A stretch of 64,000 bases of DNA from Nocardioides sp. (GTDB lineage Bacteria > Actinomycetota > Actinomycetes > Propionibacteriales > Nocardioidaceae). The position numbers and the translations under genes are program-made. Positions 17,923 to 27,632 of the stretch are shown in pieces. Below the pieces are notes generated by a model. It searched no databases. It saw only the letters and a program-made list of their open reading frames with translations, and had not been told where the DNA came from. The stretch spans positions 49,128 through 113,127 of the forward strand of contig JAUYLL010000060.1 of the NCBI GenBank assembly GCA_030698375.1, given 5' to 3'. The first letter of the stretch is position 1; every line of letters begins with the position of its first letter.

Positions 17923-18558
17923 GTGCCGAGCCCCCAGGGCCCGGCCGAGCCGGGCAACGACGCCGTGGCCGGCGCACGCGAGCAGCGCAAGCAGACCACC
18001 CGACGTGGGCTCGAGGACGCCGCGCTGCGCCTGTTCGCCCGTGACGGATTCGACGCCACCACGGTGGAGGCGATCACGGAGGAGGCCGGGGTCTCGCCGC
18101 GCACCTTCTTCCGCTACTTCGCGAGCAAGGAGCAGGTCCTCAGCCCGGAGCGGGAGCTGAGGCAGGCGCTCCTGCGCGAAGCCGTTCTGGCTGCCGCGGA
18201 CCGCGGTCTGCCGGACCTGGACGTCGCCGTGGAGGCGCTGGCGAGCATCGCGGCGATCTTCGAGCCCGAGCGTGAGGCGATGAAGTTGCGCCGGCGCGCT
18301 GCGGCGAGCTCCGTCACGCTCCGGGGTCGGCTGCAGGACGTGCTCCACTCCTGGCAGCTGGCCCTGACCGCTGCACTTGCTGAGCGACGGGAATCGCAGG
18401 ACACCGATCTCCAGGCGGAGATTGCCGGGGCGGTCGCAATCACCCTCTGGCAGGACGCCGTCCAGCGGTGGGCCACGGACACGGAAGACGCCCTCGATCT
18501 CGCTGCACATCTCCGAGCGGCGCGGTCCGCCCTGGGGTGTCGGCCGCGTCTAGGATGA
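17923..18558 (+). CDS. TetR-family regulator, locus A
   Basis: DNA-binding repressor of 211 residues. The N-terminal helix-turn-helix is evident: LEDAALRLFARDGFDATTVE, then AITEEAGVSPRTFFRYFASK. The C-terminal ligand domain shows no recognisable signature. It begins with GTG five bases after the sulfatase stop, so it is co-transcribed with it. A candidate operator is the 30-bp palindrome at 14009-14038 between lipoprotein and BASS genes. It converges on Hsp20. Confidence 0.88.
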   Translation: MPSPQGPAEPGNDAVAGAREQRKQTTRRGLEDAALRLFARDGFDATTVEAITEEAGVSPRTFFRYFASKEQVLSPERELRQALLREAVLAAADRGLPDLDVAVEALASIAAIFEPEREAMKLRRRAAASSVTLRGRLQDVLHSWQLALTAALAERRESQDTDLQAEIAGAVAITLWQDAVQRWATDTEDALDLAAHLRAARSALGCRPRLG

Positions 18559-18606
18559 CCACGTCGACCGCGCACACGGACGCAGGCCCTCGCAGCAACG
18601 CCACGA

Positions 18607-19011
18607 TCAGCCCGGGTCCACCTGGGCCACGGGGATCTTCCGCGGCTCTCCGGCAGGGGCCGCCGGGAGCGTGATGGTCAGCACCCCGCGCTGGTACGTC
18701 GCCTCCACGTCGTCGGGACCAACACCCTCGGGGAGCCGCAGCACCCGCTCGATGGAGCCGTAGCGGATCTCGCTGCGGTGGGCGTCGTGCTTCTCGGTCC
18801 GCCGCTCGCCGTGCAGACGCAACATGCCGCGGTCGACCGACACCTCGATGTCCTTCTCGGGGTCGATGCCCGGGAGGTCGGCACGGACGACGTAACGGCC
18901 GTCCTCCATGAACTCCTCCAACCTCACGTCGGGCTCGGGGACGAAGGCCCCCATGCGTGCCATGAGGTCACTGATCAACGACGAGCTGTCTCGGTGGATG
19001 AGGGTGTTCAT
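18607..19011 (-). CDS. Hsp20/alpha-crystallin small heat-shock protein
   Basis: ATP-independent holdase chaperone of 134 residues. The alpha-crystallin domain spans about residues 38-128: YVVRADLPGIDPEKDIEVSV, then MLRLHGERR, and the closing GVLTITLPA. The ATG at 19011 is chosen because it gives the family N-terminus and follows GGAAGGAAGAG; a longer frame upstream is promoter DNA. It diverges from a P-type ATPase with two DevR-box-like sites between, like hspX in the mycobacterial DosR regulon. Confidence 0.93.
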   Translation of the reverse strand: MNTLIHRDSSSLISDLMARMGAFVPEPDVRLEEFMEDGRYVVRADLPGIDPEKDIEVSVDRGMLRLHGERRTEKHDAHRSEIRYGSIERVLRLPEGVGPDDVEATYQRGVLTITLPAAPAGEPRKIPVAQVDPG

Positions 19012-19100
19012 CTGTCTCTTCCTTCCCTGGCGGTTTTCTCGACCCGACCAGCAAACCGCGAACGCCTGTCTCGAGCCAGGGCCTCTCGAGCGTCGTCGAC

Positions 19101-19136
19101 GGGCCCAAGGTCCCGGCCCGGCGTGCCCGTGGTCCC
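19101..19136. promoter_or_regulatory. Two DevR/DosR-box-like sites
   Basis: Site 1 is GGGCCCAAGGTCCC (19101-19114). Site 2 is GTGCCCGTGGTCCC (19123-19136), read as GGGACCACGGGCAC on the other strand. Both approximate the DosR core GGGACTWWAGTCCC and its actinobacterial GGGACC..GGCCC variants. Their centres are 22 bp apart, two helical turns. They lie between the divergent hsp20 and ATPase starts. Confidence 0.55.
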
Positions 19137-19171
19137 TGCCCCTCGACATGAGAAGCGCCTGAGGTGGGGGC

Positions 19172-21724
19172 ATGGCGCTGAGCACCGCACCGGCGGGGCT
19201 CGCTGCAGCCGAGGTCGAGGCGCGGCGCGCCCGGCACGGCCGCAACGTGCTGCCGACACCGAAGGCACCGAAGGCATGGCGTCGCCTCGCCCGTCAGCTG
19301 ACGCACCTGCTCGCGATCCTGCTGTGGGTGGCGGCGGCCCTCGCCCTGCTCGCCGGCACCCCGGCGCTCGCCGTCGCCATCGTGGTGATCGTCGTCCTCA
19401 ATGCCGTCTTCGCCTTCTGGCAGGAGAGCCGGGCGGACCGGTCCACCCATGAGCTGCGGCAGCTTCTGCCGACCGAGACCCGGGTGATCCGCGACGGGGT
19501 CCCCCAGTCCGTCGAGGTGGAGGACCTGGTCGTCGACGACATCGTGCTCCTGGTCGCTGGTGACCGCGTCGGGGCAGACATGGAGGTGGTGCTCGCCGAG
19601 GGACTGGGCCTCGACGAGTCGATGACGACGGGCGAGACCGGGGCGGTGCGGCACGAGATCGGTGACCTGTTGCTCGCCGGCACCTTCGTGGTCGAGGGTG
19701 AGGCGACGGCGCGCGTGCGAGCCACCGGGGCGTCCACGACCCTCGCGGAGATCTCCGCTCTCACGGCGACCGCGGAGCGGCCCACGAGTCCTTTGACCCG
19801 GCAGCTCGACCATGTCGTCCGGCTGGTTGCCGTCATCGCGAGCGCGACCGGGGTCCTCCTTGGTGGCACGTCCCTGTGGCTGGGACTCGGGGCTACCGAG
19901 GCGTTCTTGTTCGGGGTGGGAGTGGCCGTGGCGCTCGTCCCCGAAGGTCTGCTGCCCACCGTCACGCTCTCACTGGCGCGGTGCGCCCAGGTGATGGCCG
20001 GGCGAAACGCCTTGGTGCGCCACCTCGACGCGGTGGAGACCCTCGGCTCGACGACCTTCATCTGCACCGACAAGACCGGCACGCTCACCCAGAACCGGAT
20101 GTCGGTCGTGGAGGTGTCGACACCAGCCGGCCTAGTGCTCGTCTCGGGGTCGGGGTACGAACCACGCGCCGAGGTGACCGGGGAGCCCGCCGCGGTCCAG
20201 GCGGCCGTCCGGGTGGCGCACGCGGCGGCGACCTGCATCACCGGCCGCGTCGTGGACCGCGACGGATGGCAGGCGGAAGGTGACCCGATGGAGGCTGCGC
20301 TCGACTGCCTCACGCTGCGCATCAGCCCGCGCCCCGTCGCCGCACGGACCACGGAAGGCGTGCGCCGGCCGTTCACCCCCGATCGGATGCTGAGCTCGTG
20401 CCTGGTCGACCAGACGGCCTACGTGCTCGGGGCACCCGAGCATGTGCTCGCCCGGTGCGTCGGACGACCCCCCGCCATCGCCCCGGAGCTGGCCCGCTTG
20501 ACCTCGGCCGGTCGCCGGGTGCTCGCGGTCGCCTATCGGCACTGGCCGGGACCGGCGCGCCCGGAGATGGAGACAGGACTGGAGATCCTCGGGCTGCTGG
20601 CCCTCGAAGACCCGCCGCGGCCGGACGTCATCGAGTCCGTGGCGGCCTGTCGCAGAGCCGGGATCGGACTCGCGATGATCACCGGGGACCACCCGGAGAC
20701 CGCTCGTACGATCGCGGTGGAGGTCGGGCTCTTCCTGCCCGGCGGAGCCGTCCTGGACGGCGCATCACTCCCGTCGGACGACGCACACCTGGCGCGACTG
20801 CTCGACCGGCCCGAGGGCGCGGTCGTCGCCCGAGCCACGCCTGCCGCGAAGCTGCGGATCGCGCGCGCACTCCAAGGGCACGGCCACGTCGTGGCGATGA
20901 CCGGTGATGGGGTCAACGACGCTCCCGCGCTCCGAGCAGCCGACGTGGGAGTGGCGATGGGCGCCAGCGGCAGCGACGTCGCGCGGGAGGCCGCGGACTT
21001 GGTCCTCCTCGACGACCACTTCGCCACGATCGTCGGGGCGGTCGAGCTCGGGCGGGCGACCTTCGAGAACATCCGCCGCTTCCTCACCTTCCACCTCACC
21101 GACAACGTCGCGGAGCTCGCCCCCTTCGCGCTGTGGGCGCTGACGGCCGGTCACTTCCCCTTGGCCATCGGCGTACTCCAGGTGCTGGCGCTCGACATCG
21201 GGTCCGACATGCTGCCGGCATTGGCCCTCGGGACCGAGCCGCCACGTCGGGGGATCATGCGGGGGCGCCGACGCCAGGTGGTCGTCGATCGAGCGCTCGC
21301 CCTGCGCGCCATCGCCGTGCTGGGCGCGACCGAGGCCACGACGTCGCTCATGGCGTTCACCGTCGTACTGCTGCACGGCGGGTGGCGGTGGGGCGATCCG
21401 GTCGCGGGCGACCTGCTCCTGACCGCTTCCGGCACGGCGTTCGCCACGATCGCGTTGTGCCAGGTCGTGAACTCGTTCGCGTGCCGCAGCACGACCACCC
21501 CCGTCTGGCGGTTGCGCCTCCGCGAGAACCCGCTCGTGCTCGCCGCCGTGGCCGCCGAGCTGACGCTGCTGGGTCTCTTCCTCGGTGTCCCTGCGCTCTC
21601 CGACCTGCTCGGGGGCGGCTGGCCGTCCGCGCTCGGCTGGTCACTCGCGGCATCCGGGGCGGCCCTCCTGGTGGTGGTGGACGGCCTCCACAAGACGCGC
21701 GCACAGCGCGGGCAGGGTGGTTGA
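19172..21724 (+). CDS. P2-type cation-transporting ATPase (CtpF-like)
   Basis: P-type ATPase of 850 residues. Actuator motif T-G-E-T (153-156, usually TGES), membrane motif PEGL (257-260) and phosphorylation site Asp300 in CTDKTGTLTQNRM are present, with the hinge MTGDGVNDAPAL and four C-terminal membrane helices. The PEGL motif places it with Ca/Na/H-type (P2) pumps rather than the heavy-metal CPx type. In M. tuberculosis the similar CtpF belongs to the DosR regulon, matching the DevR-like sites upstream. The ATG at 19172 follows GAGGTGGGGGC. The ion is not determined. Confidence 0.9.
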   Translation: MALSTAPAGLAAAEVEARRARHGRNVLPTPKAPKAWRRLARQLTHLLAILLWVAAALALLAGTPALAVAIVVIVVLNAVFAFWQESRADRSTHELRQLLPTETRVIRDGVPQSVEVEDLVVDDIVLLVAGDRVGADMEVVLAEGLGLDESMTTGETGAVRHEIGDLLLAGTFVVEGEATARVRATGASTTLAEISALTATAERPTSPLTRQLDHVVRLVAVIASATGVLLGGTSLWLGLGATEAFLFGVGVAVALVPEGLLPTVTLSLARCAQVMAGRNALVRHLDAVETLGSTTFICTDKTGTLTQNRMSVVEVSTPAGLVLVSGSGYEPRAEVTGEPAAVQAAVRVAHAAATCITGRVVDRDGWQAEGDPMEAALDCLTLRISPRPVAARTTEGVRRPFTPDRMLSSCLVDQTAYVLGAPEHVLARCVGRPPAIAPELARLTSAGRRVLAVAYRHWPGPARPEMETGLEILGLLALEDPPRPDVIESVAACRRAGIGLAMITGDHPETARTIAVEVGLFLPGGAVLDGASLPSDDAHLARLLDRPEGAVVARATPAAKLRIARALQGHGHVVAMTGDGVNDAPALRAADVGVAMGASGSDVAREAADLVLLDDHFATIVGAVELGRATFENIRRFLTFHLTDNVAELAPFALWALTAGHFPLAIGVLQVLALDIGSDMLPALALGTEPPRRGIMRGRRRQVVVDRALALRAIAVLGATEATTSLMAFTVVLLHGGWRWGDPVAGDLLLTASGTAFATIALCQVVNSFACRSTTTPVWRLRLRENPLVLAAVAAELTLLGLFLGVPALSDLLGGGWPSALGWSLAASGAALLVVVDGLHKTRAQRGQGG

Positions 21725-21742
21725 GGAACACCGCCGACGCCG

Positions 21743-22681
21743 TCACTCGCGCACGGACCCGGTTTCCTGGAGCGCGTCCCCGCGATCCGAGTCCTGCGCT
21801 CCGGGCGGGACGATCCGCACCGGGCAGTGCGCCTCGCGCAGGGCGCTCCGCGCGGTCGCGCCGAGGTGGAGAGCGGCCGGTACGCGGCGGGCTCGGCGGA
21901 GCAGCACCAGCTCGTCGATCGAGACCGAGGCGCGGACCAGGGCATGAGCCGGCTGGTCGTGGACGGTCCGCAACTCGGCCCTGACCCCAGGATGGCGTGC
22001 ACGCCAGGCAGTGAGGAGACTCTCGAGCTCGTCGTGGGCTTGGGCGTCCCACCGTTCCCTCTCCACGCGGTCGAAGACGATGTCGTCGTACCACGGGGGC
22101 ATCTTCCAGGCATGGAGCACCAGGAGCCGGCAGTGGCGCTCCTCGGCGAGCGCAAAGCCCGCGCGGAGCAGGTCGGTCGCGTGGGCCGGATTCCTCAGGC
22201 CGGCGAGCACCACCCCGCGCCGTGTGCCTGGCTGCCAGGTCTCCGGCACCACGACGACCGGCGAGGTCGCGCTCGCGGCGACCCCGGTGGAGGTGTCGCC
22301 AGTCAGCACGCGCACGACGGTCCGACGACGGTCGGCCCCCACGACCAGCAGGCGTGCGGTGCGCGCCTCGTCGACGAGGGAGGCCACCGGTGAGCCTCTC
22401 CGCAGCAGGGTCGCGAGCCGGACCTTGGGCCCGACCGGGCCCGCGGCGTGGAGCACCTGGCGAAGCACGGACCGCCCCACCGCCTCGAGGTCGTCGGGGG
22501 GCAGGGCGTAGGCCGGCGCCACGGGGATGTAGCTCGGCACGACGTGCACCACGCGCACCACCGCGCCCGAGCGCCTCGCCTCGTCGAGGGCGTACCGCAC
22601 CGCGCCGACGCTGGCCGCCGACCCGTCGACACCGACGACGACGTCTCCGTCAGGTCCGGCTGGCATGGGCGCATCGGCCAT
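21743..22681 (-). CDS. Tandem universal stress protein
   Basis: Two UspA domains in 312 residues. Domain 1 starts DVVVGVDGSAASVGAVRYAL and contains the ATP-binding-like LLVVGADRRRTVVRVLTGDT. Domain 2 starts GVVLAGLRNPAHATDLL and ends in a less conserved LHLGATARSALREAHCPV. ATP-binding Usp motif G-2x-G-9x-G is partly kept. The ATG at 22681 has GAGAGG eight bases upstream. It follows the YfcC gene by 12 bp, so both share the promoter with the DevR-like site at 24353. Tandem Usps are common DosR targets. Confidence 0.88.
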   Translation of the reverse strand: MADAPMPAGPDGDVVVGVDGSAASVGAVRYALDEARRSGAVVRVVHVVPSYIPVAPAYALPPDDLEAVGRSVLRQVLHAAGPVGPKVRLATLLRRGSPVASLVDEARTARLLVVGADRRRTVVRVLTGDTSTGVAASATSPVVVVPETWQPGTRRGVVLAGLRNPAHATDLLRAGFALAEERHCRLLVLHAWKMPPWYDDIVFDRVERERWDAQAHDELESLLTAWRARHPGVRAELRTVHDQPAHALVRASVSIDELVLLRRARRVPAALHLGATARSALREAHCPVRIVPPGAQDSDRGDALQETGSVRE

Positions 22682-22693
22682 CCCGTGCACCTC

Positions 22694-24262
22694 TCACAAG
22701 GCTGACCCGATGGCGATGGTGGCCGCGCTCAGCACCGCGAGGACGCCGACCAGCGGGAGCACGAAGCGCAGGTACTGGTCGTAGCGGACCTTGGCCAGCG
22801 CCAAGCCGCCCATGACCACCGCCGAGGTCGGCGTGATCAGGTTGACCACTCCCGACGCGGACTGGAACGCCGTCACCACCATGTGCCGCTCCACGCCGGC
22901 GAAGTCCGCGAGAGGCGCCAGGATCGGCATCGCGAGGGCCGCGTGCCCGGACGTGGACGGGACGAGGAACGCGAGGGGGATGTTGACCACGAACATCAGG
23001 GCACCGAAGACGCCCGAGGAGGTGTTCTCGACCGCGCTCTCCATCGAGTTCAGGATCGTCCCGGTGATCTCGGAGTTGTTCATGATGACCGTCACCCCGC
23101 GGGCCAGGACGATGATCAGGCCGACCGCGACGAAGTCGCCGGCGCCCTTCGCGATCGTGTCCGTCAGTCCCTTCTCCCCGAGACCGCCGACGAGCCCGAC
23201 CACGAGCGCCATCACGATGAAGAGCGCCGCCAGCTCGGGGAAGTACCAGTCGAGCTGCCAGCCGTAGCTCGCGGCGTCCGACCCCTCGAACACCTGAGCC
23301 CACGGCACGATCGCGAAGATCATGAACGCGAACGTCAGCGCGACGATGGTCAGCACCGACTTCTCCCGCCCCGTCAGGCGCGGGACCTCGCGCAGACCGT
23401 GGGAGCGCAGCTCGTCATCGCCCTCGACCGCACCGACCAACGACCTCGCCGGGTCCGCCTTCACCTTCCGCGCGTAGCGCACCACCCACCACACGCCGAT
23501 CGGGACGAGCACCAGGTACATCACGAAGCGGAGCACGATGCCGTCGCCCAGCGAGATGTCGGCCGCGTCCGACGCCACTCCCGTGGCGAAGGGGTTGACC
23601 GTGGAGGCCAGCACACCGATGCCCGCACCGACGAGGATCGTGGCCGCGGCGACCATGCGGTCGTACCCGAGGGCGAGCATGAGCGGGATGAGCAGCGCGT
23701 AGAAGCCGAGCGTCTCCTCGGCCATGCCCTCGGTGGTCCCCCCGATGGAGAAGAGCACCATCAGCGCCGCGATCAGGACCGTGCCACGACCGCTGAGGCG
23801 CTGCGCGACCCTGGCCACGCCGTTGTCGATGGCGCCCGTCTGCATGGCCATGGTGATGAACACTCCGATGGCGAGCACGAACATGAACACCCCGGCGGCC
23901 CCAAAGAGCTCACCTGACTCGTACGGCCCGATCTTCCCCTCGGCACCCATGACGCCGTAGAGACCATTGATGGGGGCGAGGAAGAGGTCCATCAGCCGGT
24001 CACCGAACGACAAGGCGGTGTCGGTGCGCTCGTAGCTGCCCGGGATCGGACGGCCGGTCTCCGCGTCGGTCTCGTAGCTCCCGGTGGGGATGGCGAAGGC
24101 CAGCCCCCAGACGGCGATCGTGACACCGAACAGCACCGTGAAGGCGCTGGGGAAACGGAACGACTTCTGCTTCCCACCGTTCCGTGTCGCCGCGCCCTTG
24201 GTCCTCCCGCCACCACGCGAGCTCCCCTGCGTGGACTCCTCGGCCTCATGCGAGATGCTCAT
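22694..24262 (-). CDS. YfcC-family transporter (arginine/ornithine-type antiporter candidate)
   Basis: Membrane protein of 522 residues with about a dozen hydrophobic segments, of the YfcC/DcuC-related family (basic amino acid or C4-dicarboxylate exchange). Distinct motifs are [36 protein letters not shown], and near the end [20 protein letters not shown]. It diverges from arcABC, which suggests arginine/ornithine exchange for the deiminase pathway in place of the usual ArcD; this is inference from position. The ATG at 24262 is chosen for its GGAAGGG ribosome-binding site. Confidence 0.82.
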   Translation of the reverse strand: MSISHEAEESTQGSSRGGGRTKGAATRNGGKQKSFRFPSAFTVLFGVTIAVWGLAFAIPTGSYETDAETGRPIPGSYERTDTALSFGDRLMDLFLAPINGLYGVMGAEGKIGPYESGELFGAAGVFMFVLAIGVFITMAMQTGAIDNGVARVAQRLSGRGTVLIAALMVLFSIGGTTEGMAEETLGFYALLIPLMLALGYDRMVAAATILVGAGIGVLASTVNPFATGVASDAADISLGDGIVLRFVMYLVLVPIGVWWVVRYARKVKADPARSLVGAVEGDDELRSHGLREVPRLTGREKSVLTIVALTFAFMIFAIVPWAQVFEGSDAASYGWQLDWYFPELAALFIVMALVVGLVGGLGEKGLTDTIAKGAGDFVAVGLIIVLARGVTVIMNNSEITGTILNSMESAVENTSSGVFGALMFVVNIPLAFLVPSTSGHAALAMPILAPLADFAGVERHMVVTAFQSASGVVNLITPTSAVVMGGLALAKVRYDQYLRFVLPLVGVLAVLSAATIAIGSAL

Positions 24263-24352
24263 GCGCTGCCCTTCCCTCATGCCACAAATGCACCTCCCGT
24301 CAGAGAAGCGTGCCGGTGGCGATGGCGGAGGAGGCGAAGTCCCCTCGCTCCG

Positions 24353-24366
24353 GGGACCTTCGACCC
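24353..24366. promoter_or_regulatory. DevR/DosR-box-like site upstream of arcA/yfcC
   Basis: GGGACCTTCGACCC, matching most positions of the DosR core GGGACTWWAGTCCC. It lies 54 bp before arcA and 90 bp before the divergent yfcC-like gene. A second short inverted repeat (GTCCCC...GGGGAC, 24340-24357) overlaps its left part. Confidence 0.5.
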
Positions 24367-24420
24367 TCATCGCCGTGGGGCCGCGCCAGGAGGCTGGATG
24401 CACCGAGACGAGGAGAGGCC

Positions 24421-25644
24421 ATGGGATTGCACGTGGACTCGGAGGTCGGTCGACTGCGCCAGGCGATCCTGCACAGGCCCGACCTCGAGCTGAAGAGGCT
24501 CACGCCCGCCAACCACGACGACTACCTGTTCGACGACGTCCTGTGGGTCAAGCGCGCCAAGCAGGAGCACGACGGTTTCGCGGAGGCCCTCCGTGACCTC
24601 GGCGTCGAGGTGCACCTCCTGGACCGGCTGCTGCGGGAGACGGTGGCGATCCCCGAGGCGAAGAAGTTCCTCCTGGAGAAGACGTTCGACGAGCGGACCT
24701 ACGGCCCGTTGGTGGCTGCCGCACTCCACCGGGTCTTCGACGATCTGGACGACGCCACCCTGGTGGAGCACCTCATCGGCGGGATGACCAAGCGCGAGCT
24801 CCTCCAGCACGTCGCGGAGCCTGCCTCGCTCGCCGTGCAGGTCCTGGCCATGGACGACCTGGTCCTGCCACCGCTGCCGAACCACATGTTCACCCGCGAC
24901 ACCTCGGCCTGGGTCTACGACGGGGTCTCCATCAACTCCATGCGCAAGCGCGCCCGGGTGCGGGAGACCATCCACTACGAGGCCGTCTACCAGTGGCACC
25001 CCGCCTTCGTAGACCCCGCGCGGCGCATCTGGGCCGAGGGGACCGCCGCCGGCGCGGCCACGACCGAGGGGGGCGACATCCTGGTGCTCGGTCGCGGCGC
25101 GCTGCTCGTCGGGATGAGCGAGCGGACAACCCCCCAGGGCGTCGAACGCCTCGCACTGCGCCTCTTCCAGGCCGGCAGCGCCACCAGGATCGTGGCGCTC
25201 GTGATGCCCAAGACCCGTGCCTTCATGCACCTCGACACCGTCATGACGATGGTCGACGACCACACCTTCACCCAGTACGTCGGGTTGGGACCGCTGCCGT
25301 CGTACACGATCGAGCCGGGCGACGACGGGCGCGACCTCCGGGTCACCGCCCACGCACCGGAGGAGATGCACACCGCGATCGCGGCGGCGCTCGGCCTGGA
25401 CTCCATCCGGGTGCTCACCGCGACCCAGGACCTGCAGTCCGCCGAGCGCGAGCAGTGGGACGACGGGTGCAACGTCCTCGCCGTCTCCCCCGGTGTCGTC
25501 GTCGCCTACGAGCGCAACGTCACCACCAACACCTACCTGCGAAAGCACGGCGTCGAGGTGGTCACCATCCAGGGCAGCGAGCTCGGCCGGGGCCGTGGCG
25601 GTCCCCGCTGCATGACGTGCCCGGTCGAGCGGGAAGGGATCTGA
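24421..25644 (+). CDS. arcA: Arginine deiminase
   Basis: Hydrolyses arginine to citrulline and ammonia, first step of the fermentative arginine deiminase pathway. The 407-residue protein has [20 protein letters not shown] at the start, the [11 protein letters not shown] motif with substrate-binding Asp, [11 protein letters not shown], the catalytic His region [11 protein letters not shown], and the nucleophilic Cys in [13 protein letters not shown]. The ATG at 24421 with GGAGAGG leader is chosen; the frame is open further upstream without family sequence. First gene of arcABC. With DevR-box-like DNA upstream it probably serves ATP production under oxygen limitation. Confidence 0.95.
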   Translation: MGLHVDSEVGRLRQAILHRPDLELKRLTPANHDDYLFDDVLWVKRAKQEHDGFAEALRDLGVEVHLLDRLLRETVAIPEAKKFLLEKTFDERTYGPLVAAALHRVFDDLDDATLVEHLIGGMTKRELLQHVAEPASLAVQVLAMDDLVLPPLPNHMFTRDTSAWVYDGVSINSMRKRARVRETIHYEAVYQWHPAFVDPARRIWAEGTAAGAATTEGGDILVLGRGALLVGMSERTTPQGVERLALRLFQAGSATRIVALVMPKTRAFMHLDTVMTMVDDHTFTQYVGLGPLPSYTIEPGDDGRDLRVTAHAPEEMHTAIAAALGLDSIRVLTATQDLQSAEREQWDDGCNVLAVSPGVVVAYERNVTTNTYLRKHGVEVVTIQGSELGRGRGGPRCMTCPVEREGI

Positions 25645-25648
25645 GGAC

Positions 25649-26650
25649 GTGGCCTTTAACCTGCGCAACCGCAGCTTCGTCAAGGAGATCGACTTCACCC
25701 CCCAGGAGTGGAAGTTCCTGCTCGACCTGGCGCGCGAGCTCAAGCTCGCCAAGTACGCCGGTTCGGAGCAACCGCGCCTGACCCGCAAGAACATCGCCCT
25801 GATCTTCGAGAAGACCTCGACGCGCACCCGCTGTGCCTTCGAGGTCGCCGCCTTCGACCAGGGCGCCTGCGTCACCTACCTCGACCCCGGCGGCTCGCAG
25901 ATCGGCCACAAGGAGTCGATGGAGGACACCGCCCGCGTCCTCGGCCGGATGTACGACGGCATCGAGTACCGCGGCTCGGCCCAGGAGAACGTCGAGACCC
26001 TCGTCAGGTATGCCGGGGTGCCGGTCTGGAACGGCCTGACCAACGAGTGGCACCCCACGCAGGCGCTCTGCGACATGCTCACCATGCGCGAGCACTGCGG
26101 CAAGCACGACGAGGACATCTCCTTCGCCTACCTCGGCGATGCCCGCAACAACGTCGGCAACTCCCTCATGGTCGCCGGGGCGATGATGGGCATGGACGTC
26201 CGGATCGTCGCGCCACCAGAGCTGTGGAACGACCCCGCCGTCATCGCTCAGGCCCAGCAGATCGCCGAGCAGACCGGGGCACGCATCCACCACACCGACG
26301 ACGTCGGGTACGGCGTGGGCGCGGTCGATTTTCTTTACACCGACGTCTGGGTCTCGATGGGCGAGCCGGCAGAGGTGTGGGAGGAGCGCATCGAGCTGCT
26401 CAGGCCCTTCCAGGTCGGCATGGGCGTCGTGCAGGCGACCGGCAATCCCAAGGTGAAGTTCATGCACTGTCTCCCCGGGTTCCACGACCGGCACACGAAG
26501 GTGGGCGAGCAGCTGTTCCAGAAGACCGGCATGGACGAGCTCGAGGTCACCGACGAGGTCTTCGAGTCCCGGCACTCCATCGTCTTCGACCAGGCCGAGA
26601 ACCGCATGCACACCATCAAGGCGGTCCTCGTCGCGACGCTCGGCGGCTGA
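25649..26650 (+). CDS. arcB: Ornithine carbamoyltransferase (catabolic)
   Basis: Converts citrulline and phosphate to ornithine and carbamoyl phosphate in the deiminase pathway (reversible). The 333 residues contain the carbamoyl-phosphate motif STRTRCAFE, the HPTQ motif in [12 protein letters not shown], and the ornithine-binding HCLPG. It begins with GTG four bases after the arcA stop and ends one base before arcC, so it is tightly co-translated. Context indicates the catabolic form. Confidence 0.96.
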   Translation: MAFNLRNRSFVKEIDFTPQEWKFLLDLARELKLAKYAGSEQPRLTRKNIALIFEKTSTRTRCAFEVAAFDQGACVTYLDPGGSQIGHKESMEDTARVLGRMYDGIEYRGSAQENVETLVRYAGVPVWNGLTNEWHPTQALCDMLTMREHCGKHDEDISFAYLGDARNNVGNSLMVAGAMMGMDVRIVAPPELWNDPAVIAQAQQIAEQTGARIHHTDDVGYGVGAVDFLYTDVWVSMGEPAEVWEERIELLRPFQVGMGVVQATGNPKVKFMHCLPGFHDRHTKVGEQLFQKTGMDELEVTDEVFESRHSIVFDQAENRMHTIKAVLVATLGG

Positions 26651-26651
26651 C

Positions 26652-27605
26652 GTGCGCATCGTGGCGGCCCTCGGCGGCAACGCCCTGCTCAGGCGGGGAC
26701 AGAAGCCGGATGCGTCCGTCCAGGAGGCGAACGTGCGCCGAGCCGTCGCCGCCCTGGCCCCGCTCGTCGGGGAGCACGAGCTCGTCGTCACCCACGGCAA
26801 CGGCCCCCAGGTGGGCGTCCTTGCCCTGCAGTCGGCCTCGGACCCGCGCCTGACGACGCCGTACCCGTTCGACGTCCTCGGGGCGCAGACCCAGGGGATG
26901 ATCGGCTACTGGCTGCTCCAGGCGATGCAGAACGCACTGCCCGGCCACCAGGTCGCCTCGATCATCAACCAGACCCTCGTGGAAGCCGCGGACCCGGCCT
27001 TCGGCGACCCGACGAAGTTCGTCGGCGAGGTGTACACCCGCGAGGAGGCCGAGCAGCTCGCCACCGAGCGCGGCTGGGTGGTCAAGCCGGACGGCGAGGG
27101 CTGGCGCCGGGTGATCGGTTCCCCGCGGCCGCAACGAGTGGTCGAGACCCGGCTGATCCGGCTGCTGCTCGACAGTGGCGCAGTGGTGGTGTGCGCCGGT
27201 GGTGGCGGCGTACCGGTGGTCCGCGACCCGCTGGGCCAGCTGCGAGGCGTCGAGGCGGTCGTCGACAAGGACCTCACCAGCGCGGTGCTCGCCGAGGCGT
27301 TGGACGCCGACTTCCTCCTGGTCGTCACCGACGTGCCGAACGTGATGCGCGACTACGGCCTGCCCACCCAGACGCCGATCCGACGCGAGACGCCCTCCGG
27401 GCTCCGGGCGCTGGACCTCCCCGCCGGCTCCATGGGACCCAAGGTGGAGGCGGTCTGCCGCTTCGTGGAGATCACCGGTGCCACGGCGGCCATCGGGGCT
27501 CTTGACGACGCCGCCGACATCCTCGCCGGTGACGCCGGGACCATCGTCACCCCGTCGGGCACCTACGAGCCGTGGCGGCCCTGGACCCGGCTCGGACCCG
27601 GGTGA
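26652..27605 (+). CDS. arcC: Carbamate kinase
   Basis: Uses carbamoyl phosphate to phosphorylate ADP, the ATP-yielding step. The 317-residue amino-acid-kinase fold starts VAALGGNALLRRGQ, has THGNGPQVGVL, a VCAGGGGVPVV loop and the LLVVTDVPNV strand. GTG start one base after arcB. Third gene of a complete arcABC; no arcD is present, and the divergent YfcC-type carrier may replace it. Confidence 0.96.
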   Translation: MRIVAALGGNALLRRGQKPDASVQEANVRRAVAALAPLVGEHELVVTHGNGPQVGVLALQSASDPRLTTPYPFDVLGAQTQGMIGYWLLQAMQNALPGHQVASIINQTLVEAADPAFGDPTKFVGEVYTREEAEQLATERGWVVKPDGEGWRRVIGSPRPQRVVETRLIRLLLDSGAVVVCAGGGGVPVVRDPLGQLRGVEAVVDKDLTSAVLAEALDADFLLVVTDVPNVMRDYGLPTQTPIRRETPSGLRALDLPAGSMGPKVEAVCRFVEITGATAAIGALDDAADILAGDAGTIVTPSGTYEPWRPWTRLGPG

Positions 27606-27632
27606 CACCGACACGGTGAGGGACGCGGGAGG

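Noticed and set aside
22883..23917. 344-codon His/Asp/Arg-rich plus-strand frame
   Set aside because: Antisense of the hydrophobic YfcC gene; membrane codons read backwards give charged repeats.
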